DNA of 64,000 nt from a virus: the IMG/VR virus record IMGVR_UViG_3300021373_002437, positions 1-64,000 of that record, one strand, 5' to 3'. The translations under genes were made by a program, and so were the position numbers. The notes beneath the pieces are model-generated. The model searched no databases, was not told the DNA's origin, and saw nothing but the letters and a program-made list of their open reading frames with translations. Shown piece by piece: positions 24,294 through 30,995 of the stretch (positions within the stretch are counted from its first letter, which is position 1; each line of letters begins with the position of its first letter).

Positions 24294-24602
24294 ATGGACT
24301 TTTTGAAAAAACTTGCAATAGGTATTTTCGGCTTTTTTACTCTAGCGTATATTTTTGTTGCGCTGTATGCTATTCTTTTCATAGCTGGCTGGGTATTAAT
24401 CGACGCAGAGGAAATCCAAGAAATTGATGAAGAGATAGTCGTGGTTGAAGAGACTGTTTTCAATGTTGATGGTGTTATGTGTTGGGTCGGAAACCATCCG
24501 GTTATTACATATGACACATCAGACCAGACTGTTAAAATGAATATAACATGTGGGGTAGAAGTTTTAGATCATCATCTACCAGCAATTGAACGAACCCAAT
24601 AA
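24294..24602 (+). CDS. Small membrane protein of unknown function
   Basis: A 102-residue protein with a short basic N-terminus (MDFLKK), one or two membrane helices (residues 7-36, very hydrophobic) and an acidic soluble part (AEEIQEIDEEIVVVEE). Two Cys (MCWVG and NITCGVEV) could pair in an oxidising compartment. Follows the coiled-coil membrane protein by 15 bases, so the two may work together at the membrane. Confidence 0.65.
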   Translation: MDFLKKLAIGIFGFFTLAYIFVALYAILFIAGWVLIDAEEIQEIDEEIVVVEETVFNVDGVMCWVGNHPVITYDTSDQTVKMNITCGVEVLDHHLPAIERTQ

Positions 24603-24612
24603 GGAGTGAAGA

Positions 24613-24903
24613 GTGTTAGAAGTACTCGACTTTGATTCAATGAACCAAAAACAAAAACCATCAGACGTATTCCTAATAACAAAAGAATTTAATACTACAA
24701 CTCAGTTCTCTCAGTACATTGAAGAACAGGCAGTTAGGAGTGATTCTACTTGTATGGATATTCTGATTGATTATTGTGCGAAAAATGAAATTGAAATTGA
24801 TAGTGTTGGTAAGCTACTCAGCCCAACACTCAAGGACAAACTGGAAGCAGAAGCCCAGAATCTAAACTTACTTAAGGCGAAAACAACTAAATTACCTTTT
24901 TAA
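24613..24903 (+). CDS. gp33: gp33-like late transcription co-activator
   Basis: A 96-residue acidic protein with a GTG start preceded by AAGGAG. It resembles the T4 gp33 family: a helical middle with CMDILIDYCAKNEIEIDSVGKLL and a C-terminal end KTTKLPF. In T4, gp33 bridges the sliding clamp gp45 and host RNA polymerase carrying gp55, enabling transcription from TATAAATA promoters. Its place just before gp59 and gp32 is the expected order. The match is by pattern, and sequence conservation in this family is low. Confidence 0.75.
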   Translation: MLEVLDFDSMNQKQKPSDVFLITKEFNTTTQFSQYIEEQAVRSDSTCMDILIDYCAKNEIEIDSVGKLLSPTLKDKLEAEAQNLNLLKAKTTKLPF

Positions 24904-24905
24904 TT

Positions 24906-25493
24906 ATGGAACCATTTGAAGTTTACAAACTTTACATGGCACTGAAACTACACTTTACCACAGACACATATGACATTACCGAATACAAAGGTGCAGTTCG
25001 TGCCAAGAAAGAAACCTTCCTCAAGAGAAAAGACCTTACCTCAATCAGAAAGTTAGCCAGAGATTACAAGCGAAAGGAAATAATAGATTTGCTTGTCGCT
25101 AACTTTGTGACCGGTGATAAATGGGGAGGATTGTTTGATCAGTCTTGTGTGGACAACTATAAAAAGTTCTTGACAAGACGCAAGCAAATGTTGTATAATT
25201 TAAATGCAGACTTAGATTTGATTCTCTTCCGCATGGAGAAGGATGGAATTGAGTCAGTACTTAAAGATGAGGGACACCCGCTAATTTTCAGGATGTACAT
25301 GGCGGGTGATATAAAGATTGAATCCCTTGTTATCATTGAAAAGCTTTTTCCTTTCATCGATGCTTATGCAAATGACTTTGTTCTAGAGAGTATATGTCGT
25401 TTGATTAATAAGTACAAGCCCTTTGTCAGATTTGATAAAGATGATGTTAAACAAAGATATTCAGGTAAAATACAGCAATGTCTAAATCAGTGA
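24906..25493 (+). CDS. gp59: gp59-like loader of the replicative helicase
   Basis: A 195-residue basic, all-helical protein beginning MEPFEVYKLYMALKLHF, close to the T4 gp59 N-terminus pattern. NYKKFLTRRKQMLYNL and the late KYKPFVRFDKDDVKQRY fit the two-domain HMG-like/helical fold of gp59, which loads gp41 on gp32-covered forks. Length is close to T4's 217. It overlaps the next small gene and lies before gp32 as in T4-like phages. A consensus promoter is embedded at 25170-25199. Confidence 0.85.
   Translation: MEPFEVYKLYMALKLHFTTDTYDITEYKGAVRAKKETFLKRKDLTSIRKLARDYKRKEIIDLLVANFVTGDKWGGLFDQSCVDNYKKFLTRRKQMLYNLNADLDLILFRMEKDGIESVLKDEGHPLIFRMYMAGDIKIESLVIIEKLFPFIDAYANDFVLESICRLINKYKPFVRFDKDDVKQRYSGKIQQCLNQ
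25170..25199 (+). promoter_or_regulatory. Perfect-consensus sigma70-type promoter inside gp59
   Basis: TTGACA at 25170-25175 and TATAAT at 25194-25199, both exact, with an 18-base spacer, inside the gp59 coding sequence. Expected start near 25206. It would supply extra transcripts of the downstream small gene and gp32 independent of the upstream genes. Both hexamers being perfect by chance is unlikely, though the coding context constrains the bases. Confidence 0.65.
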
Positions 25494-25663
25494 AAGATTA
25501 TCGCGCTGATGAACCAAAGAAAATTCATCGCGTAGGTAAGAAGCGCCCCGAACGCAACATTGATCGGGAATTAAAGCGTATAAATAATGTGGAGGACTTA
25601 GAGGATTTTGATTTCGATGAAATCCACGATGGTTATACTCAACATACTAATAAAACGCATTAA
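25478..25663 (+). CDS. Small charged protein between gp59 and gp32
   Basis: A 61-residue protein, basic in its N-terminal half (KKIHRVGKKRPERNIDREL) and acidic at the end (VEDLEDFDFDEIHDG). It overlaps gp59 by 16 bases. Its stop codon is the first TAA of the TAAAC repeat array that forms the gp32 leader. Unrecognised; the bipolar charge suggests a nucleic-acid or gp32-associated factor, which is speculation. Confidence 0.7.
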   Translation: MSKSVKDYRADEPKKIHRVGKKRPERNIDRELKRINNVEDLEDFDFDEIHDGYTQHTNKTH

Positions 25664-25690
25664 ACTAAACTAAACTAAACTAAACTAAAC
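25661..25690 (+). repeat. Six tandem TAAAC repeats in the gp32 leader (possible gp32 operator)
   Basis: Six perfect copies of TAAAC, then CTAAATAAAC and the ribosome binding site CGGAGA before the gp32 ATG at 25711. T4 gp32 represses its own translation by binding cooperatively to an unstructured A/U-rich leader next to the start. This leader has no G and cannot fold, so it fits the same role. The repeat may also be prone to slippage. Confidence 0.65.
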
Positions 25691-25710
25691 CTAAATAAAC
25701 GGAGATACTT

Positions 25711-26622
25711 ATGTCTTTTAATTCACTATCCGAGTTACGTAGTAATAGTAACATTTCATCCCTTCTCGCGGAAGTAGAGAAGTCCGAGAAAACCCAGTAC
25801 GACAATAACGGTGACAAGATTTGGAAGCCGACTGCAGATGCATCCGGTAGTGGTTCTGCCACAATCCGATTCCTACCAGCCCCACGAGGCGAAGACCTTC
25901 CATGGGTAAAAATGTTTTCACATGGTTTCCAAGGTCGAACCGGTCTTTGGTACATTGAAAACTCACTAACTACGCTTGGTCAACCAGACCCTGTTTCAGA
26001 GTTTAATTCAGAGCTTTGGAAGAACGGTACTGAACAAGATAAGGATGTTGTACGAAAGCAGAAACGAAAGCTTGATTTCTATGCTAACATTCTTGTGATC
26101 GATGACCCCAAGAACCCTGAGAACAATGGCAAGGTTTTCTTGTACAAATTTGGCAAGTCTATCTTTAACATCATTACTGATGCAATGGACCCAGAGTTCG
26201 AAGATGAGACACCAATCGACCCATTTAACTTTTGGGAGGGTGCAGCCTTTCGTCTTAAGTTCCGTCAAGTGGATGGTTATCGCAAGTATGACAAGTCTAG
26301 CTTTGACAGCCCTTCACCGATTTCTGATAACGACGAAGCTATTGAGGCAATTTGGAATCAACAGCATTCCCTTGCCGAGATTGTTGGGGCTGACAAGTTC
26401 AAGCCTTACGAAACTTTGAAGAAGCGTTTTTATGACGTTATTGGTAAGGGTGCCCGAGTTGGTACTGCAGAGAGTGTTTCTGAGATCACTGGTGATGCAG
26501 CAGATGATAACTTTGTTGCAGATGCGGTTGCTCAAACAGCACCACCTGCGAGCGAAGCGCCACCCGTAACGGACGATGAGGATACAATGGCATACTTTGC
26601 CTCACTTGCTGATGAAGATTAG
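25711..26622 (+). CDS. gp32: gp32 single-stranded DNA-binding protein
   Basis: A 303-residue protein with the T4 gp32 layout: a basic N-terminal cooperativity segment (residues 1-25), an OB-fold core with KIWKPTADASGSGSATIRFLPA and a GLWYIENSLTTLG strand, and a long acidic tail ending TDDEDTMAYFASLADED that recruits gp59 and other replication proteins. T4 gp32 is 301 residues. The expected Cys3-His zinc site of T4 is not apparent, as I recall for marine relatives. It is followed by a strong hairpin terminator. Confidence 0.93.
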   Translation: MSFNSLSELRSNSNISSLLAEVEKSEKTQYDNNGDKIWKPTADASGSGSATIRFLPAPRGEDLPWVKMFSHGFQGRTGLWYIENSLTTLGQPDPVSEFNSELWKNGTEQDKDVVRKQKRKLDFYANILVIDDPKNPENNGKVFLYKFGKSIFNIITDAMDPEFEDETPIDPFNFWEGAAFRLKFRQVDGYRKYDKSSFDSPSPISDNDEAIEAIWNQQHSLAEIVGADKFKPYETLKKRFYDVIGKGARVGTAESVSEITGDAADDNFVADAVAQTAPPASEAPPVTDDEDTMAYFASLADED

Positions 26623-26631
26623 CAAGTAATA

Positions 26632-26657
26632 AAAAAGGGCTCTTCGGAGCCCTTTTT
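26632..26657. terminator. Bidirectional rho-independent terminator
   Basis: A-run, GGGCTC, loop TTCG, GAGCCC, T-run: a six-pair GC stem (26637-26642 with 26647-26652) with UUCG tetraloop, extended by five A-T pairs. The A and T flanks make it work on both strands. It separates the converging gp32 (+) and tape-measure (-) transcripts. It is the clearest terminator in the window. Confidence 0.93.
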
Positions 26658-26658
26658 G

Positions 26659-28368
26659 TTATCCAGAGAAACTTTTATCTTCTCTTCGTTGTAATGTACT
26701 ATCACTGTTTCTGACAGTATCACGATTAATCAATATGTTTTCACTAGCACCACCTTGAGTAGTACTGTTATTATTGGTGATATTGTTTATCGTGGTACTA
26801 CCGGAACCAGACTCTTCTGGGATAGTATTTTCAATAGCATTCCCAGTTGGGACTACAGAAGGTATTGCCAGTGTAGGTGCGGTTAAGGCCGCTCTTTGAT
26901 CTGCAACCGATTCAATTTCTTCAGCAGACCTACCAAGAAAACCAAAAGATAATGTATTGAGAGCACTGTTACCGGCATTGAAAAGACGATCTGTTGTACT
27001 GGCTCGCTCATCTGCCATAAATCCTTTACCAGCACTATAACCAGCAGTACCAGCGGTGATCACAGCACCAACCGGTCCAGCAAACCTCGCCAGACGCCCT
27101 GCAGCCCTCCCTGCGCTACGAAAGATTCCACCCCTCTTAGGGACCGTGGTATTCCTTGTCGCGCCTCTGGGACGATCTGGTGAGCTTGTGGGGTTAGAGC
27201 TTCCCGGTGTTCGTGGGTCCATACCACCCGGAGCCCTTGATGGAGGCACTGTAGTAGTTCTTGGAGTCGTGGTAGCTCTACCCGGTCCCGTAGTAGTTCT
27301 TCCGGGTAATCTAGAAGATACTGCATCAGCCAATCCCTTAAGACCAGCCATACCAGCAGCAAGTCCAGCAGTAATAGCGCCGGTAATTGTAGAACCTAGC
27401 CGACCAAATAAAGCACCAAGCCCAGCACCAGCCAGCAAGCCAGCACCACCCCCACCAACACCGATGGTATTATCTGTGATCTTTTCTAGCTCTTTCTTTA
27501 TATCTTCAAGTAACTCTTCTGTTTTTGGGTTATCTCTATCAATACCAGTCTTAAATGCATTATTGTTATTTTTGACATTTTTTTCAGTAGTTTTTGAAGG
27601 TTTCTCTACAATTTCTGTTCGTTTTTCTTCAGAAATTCCGATTTTTTCAATAGTATCTTCTAATGCCTTTGCAGACTCCCCTATCTGTTCTTGTGTGTCC
27701 ATATTACGCATTTGAATTTCTTCTTTGGATTTTGGGCGCAATCCGGGGATTCCTGTCCACCCCAAACCAGCCACACCAGCATCCCCAAACATATTAGTAA
27801 CAGCCTGTCCCGCGCCCTTAGCAATCGGAGCAAGTGTTGGAAGATTCTCTGCGAAAAATTTGTTCTTTGGCTTCAGGTTCTGGTCGATATTCATTGACTC
27901 TTTAAACCTACCCATGCGACTACCAACAGCAGCAGTCATGAGTTTGTTCTGAACGGCATCCAGATCAAGAGCGCCAGATACACCGGGGGAACTTTCTTTA
28001 ATAGTCTCAACGGTCTTTATGATTTCTCTAATTGCAGCAACACTCTTTTTACCCTGCATCTGTTGAGCCGCTGCCAGTTGTTTAACCAGCTTGGTCATTT
28101 CACCTTTCAATTCACTGTTACCTTCATCAATTGCTTTTTGAAGTTCCAGTGTGTTTTTACCAAGATTTTCTGCGAGGGTAGAAGAAGCCCCAACAATACT
28201 TCCTTGTTGCAGTTTGGTGGTTTTAATGTTACCACCAGCCATAGCAGATTTTACAGAATCGACAAGACCCAACGCTCCAAGGTTATCGAAGCGTCCCTTC
28301 TCGTTTCTAAAATTAGTACCACCAAATTCATCATCTAAAATGTTTCTGCCGGTAACCTTGCCTACCAT
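26659..28368 (-). CDS. gp29: Tape-measure / baseplate hub protein (gp29-like)
   Basis: A 569-residue protein close in length to T4 gp29 (590), the tail length determinant. The N-terminal half is helical with coiled-coil character (SELKGEMTKLVKQLAAAQQM). The middle has hydrophobic Gly/Ala-rich segments (GAGLLAGAGLGALFG and GAITAGLAAGMAGL), then a Pro/Gly/Arg-rich linker, another small hydrophobic patch and an Asn/Thr-rich tail (TTINNITNNNSTT). This is typical of myophage tape measures. The gene directly follows a chaperone pair with a frameshift signal, the standard position for a tape measure. SD AGAGAGG precedes the ATG. Confidence 0.75.
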   Translation of the reverse strand: MVGKVTGRNILDDEFGGTNFRNEKGRFDNLGALGLVDSVKSAMAGGNIKTTKLQQGSIVGASSTLAENLGKNTLELQKAIDEGNSELKGEMTKLVKQLAAAQQMQGKKSVAAIREIIKTVETIKESSPGVSGALDLDAVQNKLMTAAVGSRMGRFKESMNIDQNLKPKNKFFAENLPTLAPIAKGAGQAVTNMFGDAGVAGLGWTGIPGLRPKSKEEIQMRNMDTQEQIGESAKALEDTIEKIGISEEKRTEIVEKPSKTTEKNVKNNNNAFKTGIDRDNPKTEELLEDIKKELEKITDNTIGVGGGGAGLLAGAGLGALFGRLGSTITGAITAGLAAGMAGLKGLADAVSSRLPGRTTTGPGRATTTPRTTTVPPSRAPGGMDPRTPGSSNPTSSPDRPRGATRNTTVPKRGGIFRSAGRAAGRLARFAGPVGAVITAGTAGYSAGKGFMADERASTTDRLFNAGNSALNTLSFGFLGRSAEEIESVADQRAALTAPTLAIPSVVPTGNAIENTIPEESGSGSTTINNITNNNSTTQGGASENILINRDTVRNSDSTLQRREDKSFSG

Positions 28369-28373
28369 TATTG

Positions 28374-28553
28374 CTACCTCTCTTTAGCCTGTTCAGCCTT
28401 CTTCTTTAAATGTACTATCAGCATGCTTATGTATACTTCTCTTTCCCAAGGCATCATATTCTCTAGTTGTTCTAAGTCCCACTGATGTTCTTGTATTAGT
28501 AAGAAATTCGTTTTGTAATAATTTTCAATCGAATCTTGAGAAAGAGTTAGACG
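28374..28553 (-). CDS. gp51: gp51-like / T-domain extension made by -1 frameshift from gp26
   Basis: A frame of 59 codons and a stop that begins inside the end of gp26 and lacks an ATG, GTG or TTG start in its first half. At the end of gp26 the zero-frame codons CAT TTT TTC form the slippery heptamer T-TTT-TTC (28559-28553) in correct phase. Slipping back one base continues with CGT CTA ACT and bypasses the gp26 stop two codons later. The product would be gp26 plus 59 residues including WDLEQLENMMPWEREVY, a pattern like the T domain of lambda-type tail chaperones. The frame ends 5 bases before the tape-measure ATG. Confidence 0.7.
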   Translation of the reverse strand, partial: RLTLSQDSIENYYKTNFLLIQEHQWDLEQLENMMPWEREVYISMLIVHLKKKAEQAKER

Positions 28554-29239
28554 AAAAAATGCTCGTACCCATTAATAACAATCTCATTATGGTGCCCACA
28601 TTTTGGACAATCAAATTCGATATTATGTGCAATTGTAGGAATAGCAGAAAGAAACTCTTCAGCTTCTCCATATGCTTCTAGGGGCAAACCATCTACCCAT
28701 TCTACAATCTCTTCTCTGTTATCTTCATCTGGTTTAGTTACTTCCTCATCATCAAAAATGTATTCGATGCAACTAACCAGAATATCAGTATCCGACATGT
28801 TCTCAAAGTTAACCTGAACTTCAGAACTCGGGTACTTCATTACCATCCCAGAAGATTCATTTAATAAAATCTTCTTGTTTGGTTCTGCGGTGTTTCCGAT
28901 CATCTGGAAATCATTCACGCTCATTTCATAACCAATCTTGTTACTACATTCACCACAAATCAATTCAAATGATTGTTGCTCTCCTGTAGATTTTTCCTTA
29001 AGCTTCAGGAAGAGCCATTGTAAAATGTGTAGTGGTAGTTCATCAACGTCAATTCCTTCTACGCAATTCCCAACCACCTGTTTACAAGCAGACAACATTC
29101 CAAGCTTGTCTTCTGATTCTACTGCCAGTGTCAGTATCTTACTTTCTTTTACCAAAAAGGGCCTACACTTGATCACTTCCTCACTTTCAGGAAGAGTTAC
29201 ATCAAACGTAGGCACGACAACTTTAGGTAGTGCCATCAT
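28547..29239 (-). CDS. gp26: gp26-like baseplate hub assembly protein
   Basis: A 230-residue protein that matches the T4-like gp26 family (T4 208 residues). It starts PKVVVPTFDVTLPES and has two CxxC pairs, C95/C98 (LICGECSN) and C211/C214 (FDCPKCGHH), likely to hold one zinc. It ends YEHFFV at a slippery T-TTT-TTC. ATG at 29239 has AGGAG five bases upstream; a second ATG follows directly. Its position before the tape measure and the frameshift signal suggest it acts as the tail-assembly chaperone of this phage. Confidence 0.8.
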   Translation of the reverse strand: MMALPKVVVPTFDVTLPESEEVIKCRPFLVKESKILTLAVESEDKLGMLSACKQVVGNCVEGIDVDELPLHILQWLFLKLKEKSTGEQQSFELICGECSNKIGYEMSVNDFQMIGNTAEPNKKILLNESSGMVMKYPSSEVQVNFENMSDTDILVSCIEYIFDDEEVTKPDEDNREEIVEWVDGLPLEAYGEAEEFLSAIPTIAHNIEFDCPKCGHHNEIVINGYEHFFV

Positions 29240-29255
29240 AATCTCCTATAATAAT

Positions 29256-29912
29256 TTAACCGTTCGGGTCACGGTCACCAAAAATGTTATAAAAATTCTG
29301 GAAAAAACCAGCGTCCGTGTCGATTACTTCATTCTTTAAATCAGCAATACGATCAGCAACGTCTAATCTAGGTTGTTCATAATTGCTGTAATTGTTCTTC
29401 CATCTCTTCGCAGACATGGATAGTGATGTTCTAAGTTGTTGAGTGTTGCCCCAAGCAACTGGTGTGATATTTAGCAGCTTCGGCATACACTCAATAAAAT
29501 GCCATTCACCCACAACATTGTCAGCAACATCCAAAGAACGCACCTTAACATCAGCAGTAATATCGCTGTAAAAAGAAACCTCTTTGGTTTTCATATTTGA
29601 AGACAGATTAATCCAGCTTTCAAAATATGATCGCAGACTCCAGTTATAATCTACCAGAAAGGTAAATACTATTTCGGTTGAAAGGAACTCTACATTTTGA
29701 TTTCGGTATTCTGTCCACGGACCAATTTTGTATGGGACCGTAGTCGCGGATAGGCCCGGTATCTGAGCCTCTTCACACATTAGAGTGGTGAGAAAATTTG
29801 ACCCCAACTTCTTACAACCACCAATCTCTACTTCGAACCTGTCAGAACGAGGTAGGTGGGTGGTTCTCATCCGATGTAAGAACTCTTGATAGTTAGTCAT
29901 TGACTTAGGCAT
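29256..29912 (-). CDS. gp54: Tail-tube initiator-like protein (gp54/gp19 fold)
   Basis: A 218-residue protein with the tube-protein pattern SDRFEVEI, LTTLMCEEAQIPG, PYKIGPWTEYRNQNVEF, then FTFLVDYNWSLRSYFESWI, as in the T4 gp19 tube fold and its baseplate adaptors gp48 and gp54. The true tail tube gene would be expected beyond gp18, outside the window, so this copy in the hub cluster is more likely the tube initiator gp54, though shorter than T4 gp54 (320). It overlaps the upstream gene by 8 bases and precedes gp26. Confidence 0.65.
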   Translation of the reverse strand: MPKSMTNYQEFLHRMRTTHLPRSDRFEVEIGGCKKLGSNFLTTLMCEEAQIPGLSATTVPYKIGPWTEYRNQNVEFLSTEIVFTFLVDYNWSLRSYFESWINLSSNMKTKEVSFYSDITADVKVRSLDVADNVVGEWHFIECMPKLLNITPVAWGNTQQLRTSLSMSAKRWKNNYSNYEQPRLDVADRIADLKNEVIDTDAGFFQNFYNIFGDRDPNG

Positions 29913-30480
29913 TGATCATTTCCTTGCTCTTTGTGTATACTTTCCTATCAGACGCACCAACAAATTTTTGTGTTGGTAGAAAGATTGCCGCCTTCCAGTG
30001 CTGGGGGTCTACCAGTAAAAACCGACTCTTCACATGAGAGTATAGGTATTTCTTTACTGTAGGCTGTACACCGGGAAAGCGTGAAAAGTTGCTTAATAGT
30101 TCCCAACTAAGTTGGAATTTACTGTCTGAATCTATCGGCTTACTGGCAAAATCTATCAAAGACCCCAAAAGCCTAGCTCTCATCATGGGAGCCAGATAAT
30201 GTAAATTCAATCCAGTAAAGCCCCTGCTGTTGCTATCAAACGGAAGGCATAGGGGAAACCGGTCATAGTAAGGCAGTTCTTTCTTGTACTTCGGGTCATA
30301 TACATACATGTACATATTTCCCGGCTGCAACTCACTAGTCAACTCTCCCAGATCAGATCGGGATATTGGACCATATGAGTTTAAGTCTTTGGCGAATTTG
30401 TTGACCGCATGGATATACCATCTAGAAGATCGGTCTTGATCACCACGACTGCCTCTTAAATTTTCAAAAGGATTTGACAT
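29905..30480 (-). CDS. Conserved T4-like phage protein of unknown function
   Basis: About 191 residues from the ATG at 30480; a frame extension to 30552 overlaps gp4 by 64 bases and is less likely. The protein contains LQPGNMYMYVYDPKYK, LPYYDRFPLCLPF and GFTGLNLHYLAPMMRARLL, which I recall as conserved in T4-like phages without a firm role. Some homologues may be annotated as DNA-end or packaging proteins; I cannot confirm this. An exact late promoter box lies five bases before the ATG, so late transcripts could be leaderless. Confidence 0.7.
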   Translation of the reverse strand: MSNPFENLRGSRGDQDRSSRWYIHAVNKFAKDLNSYGPISRSDLGELTSELQPGNMYMYVYDPKYKKELPYYDRFPLCLPFDSNSRGFTGLNLHYLAPMMRARLLGSLIDFASKPIDSDSKFQLSWELLSNFSRFPGVQPTVKKYLYSHVKSRFLLVDPQHWKAAIFLPTQKFVGASDRKVYTKSKEMINA

Positions 30481-30485
30481 AACAG

Positions 30486-30493
30486 TATTTATA
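30486..30493 (-). promoter_or_regulatory. Late promoter placing +1 at the start codon
   Basis: TATAAATA on the minus strand (30493 to 30486), overlapping the gp4 stop codon. Five bases (CTGTT) separate it from the ATG at 30480, so with T4 geometry (box -13 to -6) the A of the ATG is the predicted first base of the RNA. Confidence 0.6.
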
Positions 30494-30947
30494 ACTCCAA
30501 ACCAAGTTCTTTCTCGGTCACTATCATAAATTTCCAGCCACGGTCCAGACAAAACTCTTCAGCGGCTTCCCACTTTGCTCTATTCACACCCCACTGTGCA
30601 ACCTCTTGTAAGAACCGTTTGGTTTTTCTCTTAGGTATCTTTGGTTCTTGGGTATATCGATATGGCTTTACTTCCACCAGACGGGTAGTGATTTTCCCAG
30701 TATTCTTATCTCGAACCTTAACAATGAAGTCTACAAAATACCTGTGCATACGACCATCCACGGGAGAGCGGTAAGGAATTACTACTTCCTCACTGCCCCA
30801 CTGCACCACATCAGAGTTAAGATCACACCAGTTCATGAATTTTAGTTCATAACTGGACCTATAAATAATATTTCTACGATCACCCAAGTATTTCTTGGGT
30901 GATCGGGGTGGGAATTTACCTGAATAAATTTCTTTACTGTAAGTCAT
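30489..30947 (-). CDS. gp4: gp4 head completion protein
   Basis: A 152-residue basic protein matching T4 gp4 (150 residues): KYLGDRRNIIYRSSYELKFMNWCD, DVVQWGSEEVVIPY, HRYFVDFIVKVRD and LVEVKPYRYTQEPK. The E...D...ExK arrangement is that of a TnsA/restriction-endonuclease-like fold. In T4, gp4 acts with gp50/gp65 and gp2 in finishing DNA-filled heads before tail joining. First gene of the minus-strand operon. Confidence 0.92.
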   Translation of the reverse strand: MTYSKEIYSGKFPPRSPKKYLGDRRNIIYRSSYELKFMNWCDLNSDVVQWGSEEVVIPYRSPVDGRMHRYFVDFIVKVRDKNTGKITTRLVEVKPYRYTQEPKIPKRKTKRFLQEVAQWGVNRAKWEAAEEFCLDRGWKFMIVTEKELGLEL

Positions 30948-30954
30948 TAAGCCT

Positions 30955-30962
30955 TATAAATA
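30955..30962 (+). promoter_or_regulatory. Late promoter for gp48 and baseplate operon
   Basis: Exact TATAAATA; predicted start near 30968. It lies 33 bases before the gp48 ATG at 30995 and drives the rightward baseplate genes. It faces, with overlap, the leftward late promoter at 30988-30995. Confidence 0.75.
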
Positions 30963-30987
30963 CATGTAAGTATAACCAACTATCAGG

Positions 30988-30995
30988 TATTTATA
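30988..30995 (-). promoter_or_regulatory. Late promoter for gp4 operon (minus strand)
   Basis: TATAAATA on the minus strand (30995 to 30988), predicted start near 30982, 35 bases before the gp4 ATG at 30947. The box overlaps the first base of the gp48 start codon on the other strand. The leftward RNA would begin inside the rightward RNA's first bases. Confidence 0.72.

Noticed and set aside
27056-27715. Long plus-strand frame (219 codons) opposite the tape-measure gene
   Set aside because: Its composition (very Pro, Ala and Val rich) is what the Gly/Ala/Arg-rich tape-measure codons give in antisense; it has no ribosome binding site and no known pattern.
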